Source of the DNA: Microscillaceae bacterium
Lineage (GTDB): Bacteria > Bacteroidota > Bacteroidia > Cytophagales > Microscillaceae
DNA length: 64,000 bases
Direction of reading: 5' to 3'
Assembly (NCBI GenBank): GCA_025054775.1
Contig: JANWZA010000059.1
Coordinates: 84,004-148,003, forward strand
A model generated the notes under the pieces. The model made no database searches. It saw only the letters and a program-made list of their open reading frames with translations, and had not been told where the DNA came from. The stretch's first letter is position 1. The number at the start of each line of letters is the position of its first letter. Shown in pieces: positions 40,179-48,480 of this stretch. Both the position numbers and the translations under genes were made by a program.

Positions 40179-41438
40179 ATGAAACATATTATCCTAATTA
40201 TACTAGCGACGACCAACATAGTTTTCTCTTATCTCTCCTTTGCCCAAAGCTCACCTCCCCCCGAAGTAATGAAAATAGAGGTAAAAGCAGAACGGCAGGC
40301 TATTGCTCGTTATGATTTGAGCCAACCCGATACTAACCGCATCACCCTAGAAATGGCTTTTGACAAGTCGGAAATTCGCAACCCTGAACTTACCCGCAAA
40401 TTACAACTACAACCTATCAAGTCAATTGATTTGGTGTATACGCTTTATCCTAAAAATAAAGATTTTACCGAACTTAATCGTAACCGCTTGATTGCTCTCT
40501 ATAACGCCGCCCCTGATATTTTTCAGCATAAAGACATTAAATGGAAGTATGTTGGGCAAAACGGCTGCGAAACTTTTGAGCAGGCAAATGCCATGTTTCA
40601 CGGCTTTGTGGTGTATTTCAAGCCTAAACTTTTGCCACAAGCAACCCCAAAAACCAAAGAAAAAGAAGCAAAGAAAACTGAGAAAAAAACCACCCAAAAA
40701 CCTCCTAAAAAAATTGACATTGACAAAGTAGACTTCGGAAGTAAAGAGGCAATAAAAGAACTTATTGACCAAGATTACGTGTACGAGGACTCTACAGTGT
40801 ATAAAATTTTTGAACGTAATAAAGACTGGAACGATATGCTTATCGTTACAGATTGGACGGGGAGTATGTATCAATATGGCTTGCAAGTACTTACATGGAT
40901 GAAATTAAATCAAGAATTAAGCAAAAGAGTAAAAAAATTTATCTTTTTTAATGATGGCGACAAAAAACGCGATAGCGAAAAGATAATCGGTAAAACAGGC
41001 GGAATTTATCATGTTTCAGCAGATAACATGGATTTAGTTATGGAAACCATGGCAAAAGCCCAACGAGGAGGTACAGGCGGTGATATCCAAGAGAATGATC
41101 TAGAGGCGTTACTCTTTGGCGTAACTTACTTCAAAGAGTGCAAAACCGTTGTCCTAATTGCGGATAGTCAATCTCCTATACGCGACATGATGTTACTGCC
41201 ACAAGTGGTAAGTAAAATGAAAGCTAATAATCAAAAACTCAAAATTATCCTTTGCGGGGCAAAAAAATACATTCAACCTGAGTACGTAGGGCTTGCTTAT
41301 GAAACACGTGGCAGCCTACACACCATAGAGCAAGATATTGATAACCTAATCCGTATGTCTAAAGGAGAGAGCATAAAAATAGAAGACACAGAATTTAGCA
41401 TTAAGCAAGGTAAATTTATGCAAACTAAAAGAAAATAA
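40179..41438 (+). CDS. Exported protein with a von Willebrand A-like domain
   Basis: 419 residues. A signal peptide (1-22, ending SFAQ) precedes a domain of about 125 residues, a Lys/Thr/Pro-rich linker (about 154-180) and a vWA-like domain from about 205. The metal site reads D225-W-T227-G-S229, the MIDAS DxSxS pattern with Thr in the middle; a second acidic site may be in GGTGGDIQEND. I do not recognise the first domain. Secreted vWA proteins bind proteins through a divalent ion; partner unknown. Transcribed alone. Confidence 0.68.
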   Translation: MKHIILIILATTNIVFSYLSFAQSSPPPEVMKIEVKAERQAIARYDLSQPDTNRITLEMAFDKSEIRNPELTRKLQLQPIKSIDLVYTLYPKNKDFTELNRNRLIALYNAAPDIFQHKDIKWKYVGQNGCETFEQANAMFHGFVVYFKPKLLPQATPKTKEKEAKKTEKKTTQKPPKKIDIDKVDFGSKEAIKELIDQDYVYEDSTVYKIFERNKDWNDMLIVTDWTGSMYQYGLQVLTWMKLNQELSKRVKKFIFFNDGDKKRDSEKIIGKTGGIYHVSADNMDLVMETMAKAQRGGTGGDIQENDLEALLFGVTYFKECKTVVLIADSQSPIRDMMLLPQVVSKMKANNQKLKIILCGAKKYIQPEYVGLAYETRGSLHTIEQDIDNLIRMSKGESIKIEDTEFSIKQGKFMQTKRK

Positions 41439-41453
41439 GCCCCTTTGAGGGAG

Positions 41454-42326
41454 CTAATACAACTCGTCAAGAGGTTTATGTAAGTATTTGTTCACTGCTC
41501 TAAAAGTACTTACCCATGCAACCACTGCTCCCAAGGTTGTAAGCCCTACACAAAGCACAACAAACGAGGTGAGGTCATAAAGCAATGCCAACTCTTCTAT
41601 TTGAATTTGGAAATATTGCGTAAGAAAAAATAGCAAAATCGAGGCTAACAAACCGCTGAAGGCACCTTGCAAAAGGCTCTGCGAAAGAAACGGCTTCCGA
41701 ATAAAGGCATCAGTGGCTCCTACTAATTGCATACTCCGAATAAGCAGTCGCTGAGAAAACATAGCAATTTTTATCGTATTATCAATTAGAATAACTGCCG
41801 TAAAAAACAAAAGCAAAACAAAGAGCAATAGAATAACACTTATTACCCACACATTACGGTGAAGGGCATGAATTAAATTCTCTTGGTAAACCACTTCATA
41901 AACTCCACGCACTTTTTCTAATTCCTTCTTGATAGTGAGCAAGCTATCCGCTTCAAAATAACTCTCTTTTAAGCGAATGACAAAGGCATCACGTAACGGA
42001 TTCTCGCCCAAAAATTGAATAAAATTTTCACCTGTTTCACGTATCAATTCCTTAGCAATTTTTTCTTTGGGCAAAAATTGTACTTGCACAAAATTCTCTT
42101 TGGTTTCTACGTAAGGCTTATTCGCTAAAAGACTATGAATAATATCACGGTCTTCCTTGCTCAAATCTTTGTCTAAATATACATATATTTCAATATTCTC
42201 TTTGATAACACTTACTAATTTTTGACTATATACCACCAATGTAAGGCAAAAGCCCAATACCACAAGCATTGCCGTAATGCTTACAATAACATTTAAGGAG
42301 ATTACTTTGTGTCCTAAGGTTTTCAA
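41454..42326 (-). CDS. ftsX: Cell division protein FtsX
   Basis: 290 residues with the FtsX layout: one N-terminal membrane helix (VSITAMLVVLGFCLTLVVYS), an extracytoplasmic domain of about 110 residues (ENIEIYVYLDKDLSKEDRD), and three further helices in the C-terminal FtsX domain, ending in a short cytoplasmic tail. With FtsE it forms an ABC-type complex that activates peptidoglycan hydrolases at the septum. ftsE is not adjacent. Confidence 0.88.
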   Translation of the reverse strand: MKTLGHKVISLNVIVSITAMLVVLGFCLTLVVYSQKLVSVIKENIEIYVYLDKDLSKEDRDIIHSLLANKPYVETKENFVQVQFLPKEKIAKELIRETGENFIQFLGENPLRDAFVIRLKESYFEADSLLTIKKELEKVRGVYEVVYQENLIHALHRNVWVISVILLLFVLLLFFTAVILIDNTIKIAMFSQRLLIRSMQLVGATDAFIRKPFLSQSLLQGAFSGLLASILLFFLTQYFQIQIEELALLYDLTSFVVLCVGLTTLGAVVAWVSTFRAVNKYLHKPLDELY

Positions 42327-42395
42327 AAGCGTACACTCGCAAAAAGTTAAGTAATAAATTTGAACTTACAAAACTAATAAAATTTCTCTTTTTTG

Positions 42396-42403
42396 TACTT
42401 TTG
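42396..42403 (+). promoter_or_regulatory. -7 box before the GT17 gene
   Basis: TACTTTTG, 24 bases before the ATG; the upstream box is not evident. Confidence 0.4.
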
Positions 42404-42427
42404 TAATATTAAATCGTTGACACTCCT

Positions 42428-43273
42428 ATGATTTACGACTGCTTTGCCTTTTTCAATGAATTAGATTTATTAGAAATTCGCTTGCACGAACTTGACTCTG
42501 TAGTAGATAAGTTTGTATTGGTAGAAGCCACACGTACCTTTCAGAAAAAAGCAAAACCACTTTATTTCCAAGAGAATAAAGCACGGTTCGCCCCTTTTTT
42601 GCACAAAATAGAACATATTATCGTAAGTGAGTATCCCACCTTTTGGGCAAAATTTCGTGTGCCTACCGCTTGGGATTACGATAACCACCAAAAAGAACAT
42701 ATTTGCCGAGCCCTAACTCATTGCCAAGCCAACGATATAATTATCATTTCAGATTTAGACGAAATCCCCAAAGCCGACAAAGTTGCCAAATTTGCTCAAA
42801 CACCAGGAGTCAAGGTCTTTGAGCAACGATTTTACAACTATTACCTCAATTGTATTTGCACCTTTTTTGAAAATAAATACCAAAAAACAGAAACTGCACA
42901 AGTCAACAAAAATGGATTGGCTTATTGGCGCGGAAGTGTGATGCTCTCTTACAAAGATTTCCAAAATGTAAAAAAAACGCGACTCATGCGTGATAAGAAC
43001 CCACCTCAAGTAACCATTATAGAGGAGGGAGGCTGGCATTTTAGCTTCTTGGGCGGTGTAGATAAGATTTTGGAAAAGCTACAAGCCTGGGCACATACTG
43101 AAGCCGAATACCAACCTACTTACTTAAAAGATAAAAACTACCTACTTAAACTCATTACCCAAGGAGAGGATTTATTTGGGCGAAACGTCAAATTTGCTTT
43201 CACACAAATAGACCATACCTATCCTATTTTCTTACAACAAAACCTAGAGAAGTTTCAACAATACATTAAATAA
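42428..43273 (+). CDS. Glycosyltransferase family 17
   Basis: 281 residues: MIYDCFAFFNELDLLEIRLHEL, VDKFVLVEATRTFQKKAKPL, then DDIIIISDLDEIPK-like sequence (NDIIIISDLDEIPKADKV) giving the metal-binding DxDE, and GGWHFSFLGGVDKI. The family includes eukaryotic beta-1,4-mannosyl-glycoprotein GlcNAc transferase; bacterial members make surface glycans. Substrates unknown. It is followed by a perfect 12-bp hairpin. Confidence 0.86.
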   Translation: MIYDCFAFFNELDLLEIRLHELDSVVDKFVLVEATRTFQKKAKPLYFQENKARFAPFLHKIEHIIVSEYPTFWAKFRVPTAWDYDNHQKEHICRALTHCQANDIIIISDLDEIPKADKVAKFAQTPGVKVFEQRFYNYYLNCICTFFENKYQKTETAQVNKNGLAYWRGSVMLSYKDFQNVKKTRLMRDKNPPQVTIIEEGGWHFSFLGGVDKILEKLQAWAHTEAEYQPTYLKDKNYLLKLITQGEDLFGRNVKFAFTQIDHTYPIFLQQNLEKFQQYIK

Positions 43274-43324
43274 CTTCATACACCTGCAACCCACCACAAG
43301 ACCATACCCTGCAAGCAAGTATCA

Positions 43325-43351
43325 AGCAATGAAAAACCATTTTTCATTGCT
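43325..43351 (+). terminator. Perfect hairpin after the GT17 gene
   Basis: AGCAATGAAAAA / TTTTTCATTGCT, 12 bp, loop CCA. The U-rich 3' arm could serve as the pausing tract, but the bases after the stem are A, so termination is not certain. Confidence 0.55.
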
Positions 43352-43437
43352 AAAAAAAACTATTTAGTTAGTAAGTTTGTAAAAGAAATGAAAAAATTGT
43401 ATATTAACCCATCTCAACAATCTTTATCATAAAAACC

Positions 43438-44997
43438 ATGAGCAAAGAAACTAAACAACTTACTGCTGACTCCGAAGATTTAGAATATAAACTCAATCTA
43501 CGAAATATTGAAAAAAAGGATATTCCTCATATTTTAGAACTCACTAATAAAATATATTCCAAACTTAATGATAACTGGACTTACGAACAAATAGAAGCAC
43601 TACTGAAAGTCTTTCCAGAAGGACAAATTTGTATTGAAGACAAAGGCGAAATCGTTGCTTGTGCTTTCTCTATTATTGTTGATTATGAAAAATTTGGTGA
43701 TAAGCATACCTACAATCAAATTACTGCAAACTGTACCTTTACTACTCACGATTACGACGGCGACGTGTTATACGGTGTAGATATCTTTGTCCATCCTGAC
43801 TATCAAGGACTTAGACTCGGTAGACGCTTGTATGACGCCCGTAAGGAAATGTGCGAAAACTTAAATCTCAAATCTATTATTGCAGGAGGACGCATTCCTG
43901 GATATACGAAGTATGCTAATAAACTTACCCCCCGCGAATATATTGACAAGGTAAAAGCCAAAGAAATCTATGACCCTATTCTCACTTTTCAATTGAGCAA
44001 TGATTTTCAAGTAAAAAAGGTTTTGAAAAATTACTTACCTTCTGATAACGAATCTCACGCTTACGCCTCACTTCTGCAATGGCATAACATTTACTATGAA
44101 GAAGAGAACGATAAAATTATCAATACCCAAACCCAAGTAGTACGCATCGGCATTGTGCAGTGGCAAATGCGTACCCTCACGCTAGAAACCCTTTTTGCTC
44201 AGATAGAATTTTACGTAGATACTATCAGTGCTTACAATGCTGACTTTGTGCTTTTCCCTGAATTCTTTAATGCCCCGCTCATGTCCAAATACAACAACCT
44301 AAATGCTGCCGATGCTATTCGTAAGCTAGCAGGTTATACAGACGAAATTGTAGAAAAAATGATGGAATTTGCTATTGCCTACAATATCAATATTATTGCA
44401 GGAAGCATGCCCGTATACGAAAATGAAAAACTTTACAATGTATCTTACCTTTGCCGTAGAGATGGTACTTGGGACGAGCAGTACAAACTGCACATAACCC
44501 CTGATGAAGCCCGCGAATGGGGTATGCAAGGAGGAAACAAACTCAAAGCCTTTGATACTGACGTATGCAAAATTGGTATTTTGATTTGTTATGATGTAGA
44601 ATTTCCCGAACTTTCACGATTTTTAGCAGACCAAGGTGTAAAAATCTTATTCGTTCCTTTTCTTACCGATACCGTGAACGCTTACAACCGCGTACGCCTC
44701 TGTGCACAGGCAAGAGCTATTGAAAATGAATTTTATGTAGCCCTAGGGGGAAGTGTAGGTAATTTACCACGCGTAAACAACATGGGCTTACAATATGCTC
44801 AATCCGCCGTTTTTTCCCCTTCTGACTTCAATTTCCCCAAAGATGGTATTATCTCCGAAGCAACTCCTAACACTGAAATGGCAGTAATTGCAGATGTAGA
44901 TTTGTATTCTTTGAAAGAACTGCACCAACAAGGCAGTGTAAGAAATTTAATTGATAGACGTAAAGACCTATTTGAACTCAAATGGAAAGGAAAATAA
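43438..44997 (+). CDS. GNAT acetyltransferase fused to a carbon-nitrogen hydrolase
   Basis: 519 residues in two domains. The GNAT part (about 20-165) has VDIFVHPDYQGLRLGRRLYD with the acetyl-CoA loop QGLRLG. The nitrilase-superfamily part (about 234-510) has the catalytic triad E275 (LFPEFFN), K350 (EQYKLHI) and C384 (ILICYDVEFPE). The fusion is recurrent in Bacteroidota; physiological substrate unknown. Both domains appear intact, which suggests acylation and amide hydrolysis on one pathway. It converges with the next gene, with 2 bases between the two stop codons. Confidence 0.9.
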   Translation: MSKETKQLTADSEDLEYKLNLRNIEKKDIPHILELTNKIYSKLNDNWTYEQIEALLKVFPEGQICIEDKGEIVACAFSIIVDYEKFGDKHTYNQITANCTFTTHDYDGDVLYGVDIFVHPDYQGLRLGRRLYDARKEMCENLNLKSIIAGGRIPGYTKYANKLTPREYIDKVKAKEIYDPILTFQLSNDFQVKKVLKNYLPSDNESHAYASLLQWHNIYYEEENDKIINTQTQVVRIGIVQWQMRTLTLETLFAQIEFYVDTISAYNADFVLFPEFFNAPLMSKYNNLNAADAIRKLAGYTDEIVEKMMEFAIAYNINIIAGSMPVYENEKLYNVSYLCRRDGTWDEQYKLHITPDEAREWGMQGGNKLKAFDTDVCKIGILICYDVEFPELSRFLADQGVKILFVPFLTDTVNAYNRVRLCAQARAIENEFYVALGGSVGNLPRVNNMGLQYAQSAVFSPSDFNFPKDGIISEATPNTEMAVIADVDLYSLKELHQQGSVRNLIDRRKDLFELKWKGK

Positions 44998-44999
44998 CC

Positions 45000-45299
45000 T
45001 CATTTTTCAAAGCAATCTTGAGGTATAGGCTGAAAAAAAGACGAGGAAGGAAAATGTTCATGATAAGCAGGTAAATCTTGAAAAGGTGCAATCCATTCAG
45101 GCAAGCTAAAATGCCGAGTATGCCTTGACTCAGTAGTAAAGCAATAGTCAGTAAGTAGAAAATGTTTGGTAATTTGCCTTTTTTCTTCCAAATTACGTTG
45201 GTGTAATGGCAAAGTGAATGCATGATACGCCCATAAGGCTACTATACTCGTAAGCAAAGCCAATAGACCTAATAATATTCTGACAGGACGAGGAAACAT
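45000..45299 (-). CDS. Small membrane-anchored protein of unknown function
   Basis: 99 residues with one N-terminal membrane helix (about 7-28, RILLGLLALLTSIVALWAYHAF) followed by a polar, histidine- and phenylalanine-rich part. Its ATG shares one base with the stop codon of the PhzF gene, so it is probably translated by coupling to it. No family recognised. Confidence 0.6.
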   Translation of the reverse strand: MFPRPVRILLGLLALLTSIVALWAYHAFTLPLHQRNLEEKRQITKHFLLTDYCFTTESRHTRHFSLPEWIAPFQDLPAYHEHFPSSSFFQPIPQDCFEK

Positions 45300-46090
45300 C
45301 AAACTTCGGGAATAAAAATTTCACCTACAAGATAGGTTTGAGCCTTGCCTGAAATAAGTACACGTTTACCTGCTAATTGACACCGCAAGTAGCCCTTGCG
45401 TGCAGAGAGTTGCTTGGCTTCAAAGTTATTTTTTCGCAAAGTCTTTGCCCAATATACCGCAAGCGTAGTATGGGCAGAGCCTGTAACAGCATCTTCGTTG
45501 ATGCCATACTGAGGAGCAAAAAAACGTGAAACAAAATCCACAGTCTCGCTACGTGCCGAAAGAATAACCCCACGCGCCTCTAAATTGCTTATTACCTCTA
45601 AATTAGGTTTCGCTTTCCGAACCGCCTGTTCATCAATAGTAATAAGCAAATAATCAGTTTTACCCTTATAGGCCTCCTCTATTTTTACATCAAACGCATA
45701 GCTTACCAAAGGAGTAGAAATTGGTTGTATCTCATCGGCAGGAAAGTCAAGGGTAATCCATTCTCCCTCACGCCTCACTATGAGCTCCCCACCTTTAGAT
45801 TCAAAATAAACCGTATTGTTTACTACTTGACAAAATTGCCACAATACATAAGCTGCAGCTAAAGTAGCATGACCACATAAAGCTACTTCCGTAGTAGGAG
45901 TAAACCAACGAATCTCAAAACAATTATCTGCCTTTGGCACAACGAAGGCGGTTTCAGAAAGATTATTCTCTGTGGCAATATTCTGTAGAGTTTTACTTTC
46001 CAACCAACTCTCCAAGAGGCATACCGCCGCTGAGTTCCCCTCAAATACTTTTTCAGCAAAGGCATTTATTTGATATATGTTGATTTTCAT
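45299..46090 (-). CDS. PhzF family isomerase
   Basis: 263 residues from the ATG at 46088-46090 (MKINIYQINAFAEKVFEGNS). The duplicated epimerase-like fold is shown by GNSAAVCLLE, ENNLSETAFVV with the catalytic glutamate, FTPTTEVALCGHATLAAAYV and the second-half GSAHTTLAVYWAK. PhzF itself isomerises a phenazine precursor; no other phenazine gene is present, so a general proton-shuffling isomerase of unknown substrate is the safer call. Confidence 0.9.
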   Translation of the reverse strand: MKINIYQINAFAEKVFEGNSAAVCLLESWLESKTLQNIATENNLSETAFVVPKADNCFEIRWFTPTTEVALCGHATLAAAYVLWQFCQVVNNTVYFESKGGELIVRREGEWITLDFPADEIQPISTPLVSYAFDVKIEEAYKGKTDYLLITIDEQAVRKAKPNLEVISNLEARGVILSARSETVDFVSRFFAPQYGINEDAVTGSAHTTLAVYWAKTLRKNNFEAKQLSARKGYLRCQLAGKRVLISGKAQTYLVGEIFIPEV

Positions 46091-46333
46091 GCTTTTTTTA
46101 GTCAAAAACTACCCCAAAATAAAACCACATGCAAGATACAGCGAGTTTACCAAACAGAATACTTTTTTCAAAATAATTCTCTACAAAATTGTATATTCTT
46201 CATTTTTTGCGTAATTTTAAGGCGAATTTCTTGTTATATAAAAACTCAAACGTAATTTCTTTATCCAATCTTTATCAATAGGAAATATTCAAAACTAAGA
46301 TTACAACATTTAAGCCCAAACATTGCCAAAGTT

Positions 46334-47071
46334 ATGATACACGTAATACCGCTCATGTCTATTTTAGGAGGTAAAATCGTTCGCCCTTTTCAGAACGATA
46401 CTACTAAAATGGTAGTTTACGAATCAGACCCTATTGATACCGCCATGATGTTTGAAGACCATGGGCTTAAACGATTGCACTTTATAGACATGGACGGAGT
46501 AAAACGCAGAAAAATTACCAACTATCCACTTTTAGAAGCTATTACCAAATACACCAAACTCAAAGTAGATTTTGGGGGTGGAATTACCACTGATGACGAC
46601 ATCAGAACCGCTTTTGAAGCAGGAGCAAGCACCGTTTTCTCTGCCACAGTAGCTGCCCAAGAACGTGATAAGTTCTTCTCTTGGGTAATTACCTACGGCT
46701 GGCAAAAAATTATTCTCGCCGCAGACTCGCTAGAGGGAAAGGTAATGTTCAAAAAGCAAGATAAAATTATAGAAATCCCCCTTTATGAACACCTCGCCTA
46801 CTACCATGAACGCGGGCTAAACTATGTAAAATGTACTGAAATCAACCGCACTGGTACACTGCAAGGACCTGCCTTTGACCTTTACAAAGACATCCAAAAC
46901 CGCTTTCCTGAAATGAAAATTATTGTAAGTGGAGGAGTACGTAACATTCAAGATATTGAAACACTTAACGAGATGGGGATGTATGCTGTCCTTTTTGGTA
47001 AATCCTTTTACGAAGGCAAGCTCAATTTGAAAGACCTTGAAAAATTTATTCTCAATAACCAAAACGCTTAA
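46334..47071 (+). CDS. HisA/HisF-like TIM barrel protein with altered active site
   Basis: 245 residues along the whole length of His[51 protein letters not shown] and [16 protein letters not shown]. The phosphate-binding glycine loops are kept. The first catalytic aspartate of HisA is Ser9 here, and the Asp of the following loop is Gly; the second catalytic aspartate seems retained (D131), while the CTDISRDGT element reads CTEINRTGT. It is unlikely to be a normal ProFAR isomerase. Its stop is 4 bases before the phhB start, and no his genes are nearby, so it may work with the aromatic hydroxylase system; that is inference. Confidence 0.75.
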   Translation: MIHVIPLMSILGGKIVRPFQNDTTKMVVYESDPIDTAMMFEDHGLKRLHFIDMDGVKRRKITNYPLLEAITKYTKLKVDFGGGITTDDDIRTAFEAGASTVFSATVAAQERDKFFSWVITYGWQKIILAADSLEGKVMFKKQDKIIEIPLYEHLAYYHERGLNYVKCTEINRTGTLQGPAFDLYKDIQNRFPEMKIIVSGGVRNIQDIETLNEMGMYAVLFGKSFYEGKLNLKDLEKFILNNQNA

Positions 47072-47075
47072 TGCT

Positions 47076-47315
47076 ATGTGGATAGAACAAGACAATAAAC
47101 TAAAAAAACAATTTCAATTCAAAGATTTTCGCCAAGCCTTTGCTTTTATGACTCAAGTAGCCCTCTTGGCAGAAAAATATGACCACCATCCTTGGTGGGC
47201 AAACGTATATAACAAGGTAGAAATTGAACTTTGTACCCACGATGCAGGTAATATAGTTACAGATAAAGACCGAAAACTTGCCCAAGAAATTGATAATTTG
47301 CTTGCTTCACAATGA
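47076..47315 (+). CDS. phhB: 4a-hydroxytetrahydrobiopterin dehydratase (PCD)
   Basis: 79 residues from the ATG at 47076. The PCD signature is complete: [15 protein letters not shown] with H37-H38-P39, then [15 protein letters not shown] with H55. It dehydrates the 4a-carbinolamine made by phenylalanine hydroxylase so the pterin can be reused. phhA follows after 99 bases. Confidence 0.94.
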   Translation: MWIEQDNKLKKQFQFKDFRQAFAFMTQVALLAEKYDHHPWWANVYNKVEIELCTHDAGNIVTDKDRKLAQEIDNLLASQ

Positions 47316-47414
47316 AGTTGATTTAAGTTAAGAAAAAGTAAGCAAACACTAAATAACCGAATATTTTTTAATTCCTAACATTCTAATTACCTAATTAAAC
47401 TTCGTATTAAAACC

Positions 47415-48191
47415 ATGTACAGACCTTCAACTCAACAATTCAAAGACAGTCCCATGCATCAGGAGTATGAAAAATACACCCCTGAGGATTTTTTAGTGTG
47501 GAAACTTCTTTTTGAGCGACAAATGCGTAACCTCCCTGGAAAGGCTACTGAAGACTACCTCAAAGGAATCGACATCGTAAAATTTAGAGCCGATGCTATT
47601 CCTAAATTTGAGGAGGTAAATGCTATTCTTAAAAATCTTACAGGATGGCAGCTTTACGTAGTTCCTGGGCTTATTCCTGACAAGGAATTTTTTGAAGCAA
47701 TGCAAGGGCGAAATTTCTGTGCTACTACTTGGCTTCGTAAAATGGAAGAGTTAGACTATTTAGAAGAACCTGACATGTTTCACGATGTATTCGGACACGT
47801 ACCTTTGCTTACTAATCCTGACCTCTGTGATTTTTTAGCTGACCTCTGCCGTATTGCTTACATCGGAATTGATAATCCATACATCGTACAATGTGTAGCT
47901 CGCGTTTATTGGTTTACCGTAGAGTTTGGGCTTATTCAAGAGCCACAAGGCCTACGTATTTACGGAGCAGGTATTCTCTCTTCAAAAGGTGAAACAGATT
48001 ACAGCTTATACAACAGCACCCCCCAACGCCTCCCTTTTGATGTTGAAACTATTATCAATACACCTTATATTAAAGATAAATATCAAGAAAAGTACTTCGT
48101 TATAGAGTCTTACGAGCAACTAAAAAAATGTATCCCCGATCTGGAAAGAGCTATCAAGCGAAATCTAGAGAAACAAACCATTCCTGCCTAA
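47415..48191 (+). CDS. phhA: Phenylalanine 4-monooxygenase
   Basis: 258 residues, bacterial single-domain form without the regulatory ACT domain. Iron ligands are H123 and H128 (DMFHDVFGHVPLL) and E170 (WFTVEFGLI); pterin contacts lie in YVVPGLIP. It converts phenylalanine to tyrosine with O2 and tetrahydropterin. Context with phhB supports the call; a strong hairpin follows. Confidence 0.95.
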   Translation: MYRPSTQQFKDSPMHQEYEKYTPEDFLVWKLLFERQMRNLPGKATEDYLKGIDIVKFRADAIPKFEEVNAILKNLTGWQLYVVPGLIPDKEFFEAMQGRNFCATTWLRKMEELDYLEEPDMFHDVFGHVPLLTNPDLCDFLADLCRIAYIGIDNPYIVQCVARVYWFTVEFGLIQEPQGLRIYGAGILSSKGETDYSLYNSTPQRLPFDVETIINTPYIKDKYQEKYFVIESYEQLKKCIPDLERAIKRNLEKQTIPA

Positions 48192-48195
48192 GAAA

Positions 48196-48231
48196 ACAAC
48201 CTAATAAGGTATAAAAGCCTTATTAGGTTGT
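48196..48231 (+). terminator. Perfect hairpin after phhA
   Basis: ACAACCTAATAAGG / CCTTATTAGGTTGT, 14 bp, 8-base loop, 5 bases past the phhA stop. It is followed by A rather than T on the plus strand, so it may terminate weakly or protect the 3' end. Confidence 0.6.
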
Positions 48232-48241
48232 AAAATAAAAA

Positions 48242-48403
48242 TTCGGTATTAAATTAGCAGTAATTCTTTGGCAAAACATACTATTTACTACTTACCGAAA
48301 CATAATAGCAACCTCGTGGTATGAGTCTTTTGGCATCGGTTCACCAGGTTAACTAAGTCTAGGCCTCATATCCAAAAGTACAATTAGCAGTTCAGCTGCT
48401 AAT
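48242..48403 (+). promoter_or_regulatory. Candidate structured leader RNA before the TlpA-like gene
   Basis: Between the phhA hairpin and the ATG at 48481 there are several pairings: TTCGGTA/TACCGAA (48242-48248 with 48293-48299), GGTATGAG with CTCATATCC (48318-48325 with 48365-48373, one bulge), and ATTAGCAG/CTGCTAAT (48383-48390 with 48396-48403). A second ATTAGCAG at 48253-48260 can pair with the same CTGCTAAT, so two folds exclude each other. The central part looks richer in G and C than its surroundings. No known riboswitch class was recognised. Confidence 0.35.
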
Positions 48404-48480
48404 AAAATTTCGTGATTATTTTGCACATCATAACACTCTAACCACTATTTGAAAGAAAATCTATCAAACTTACAATAACT

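Noticed and set aside
44978..45223. Minus-strand 81-residue frame overlapping the 99-residue protein
   Set aside because: The other frame is coupled to the PhzF stop codon, has a clean membrane helix and fits exactly up to the next gene.
45299..46090. Phenazine biosynthesis locus
   Set aside because: Only a PhzF-family isomerase is present; no other phz gene.
46327..46334. TAACTTTG on the minus strand near the HisA-like start
   Set aside because: It has no TTG at the right spacing and would start transcription from within the HisA-like coding region.
48338..48348. GGTTCACC looking like a tRNA T arm
   Set aside because: No acceptor or anticodon stem can be formed around it.
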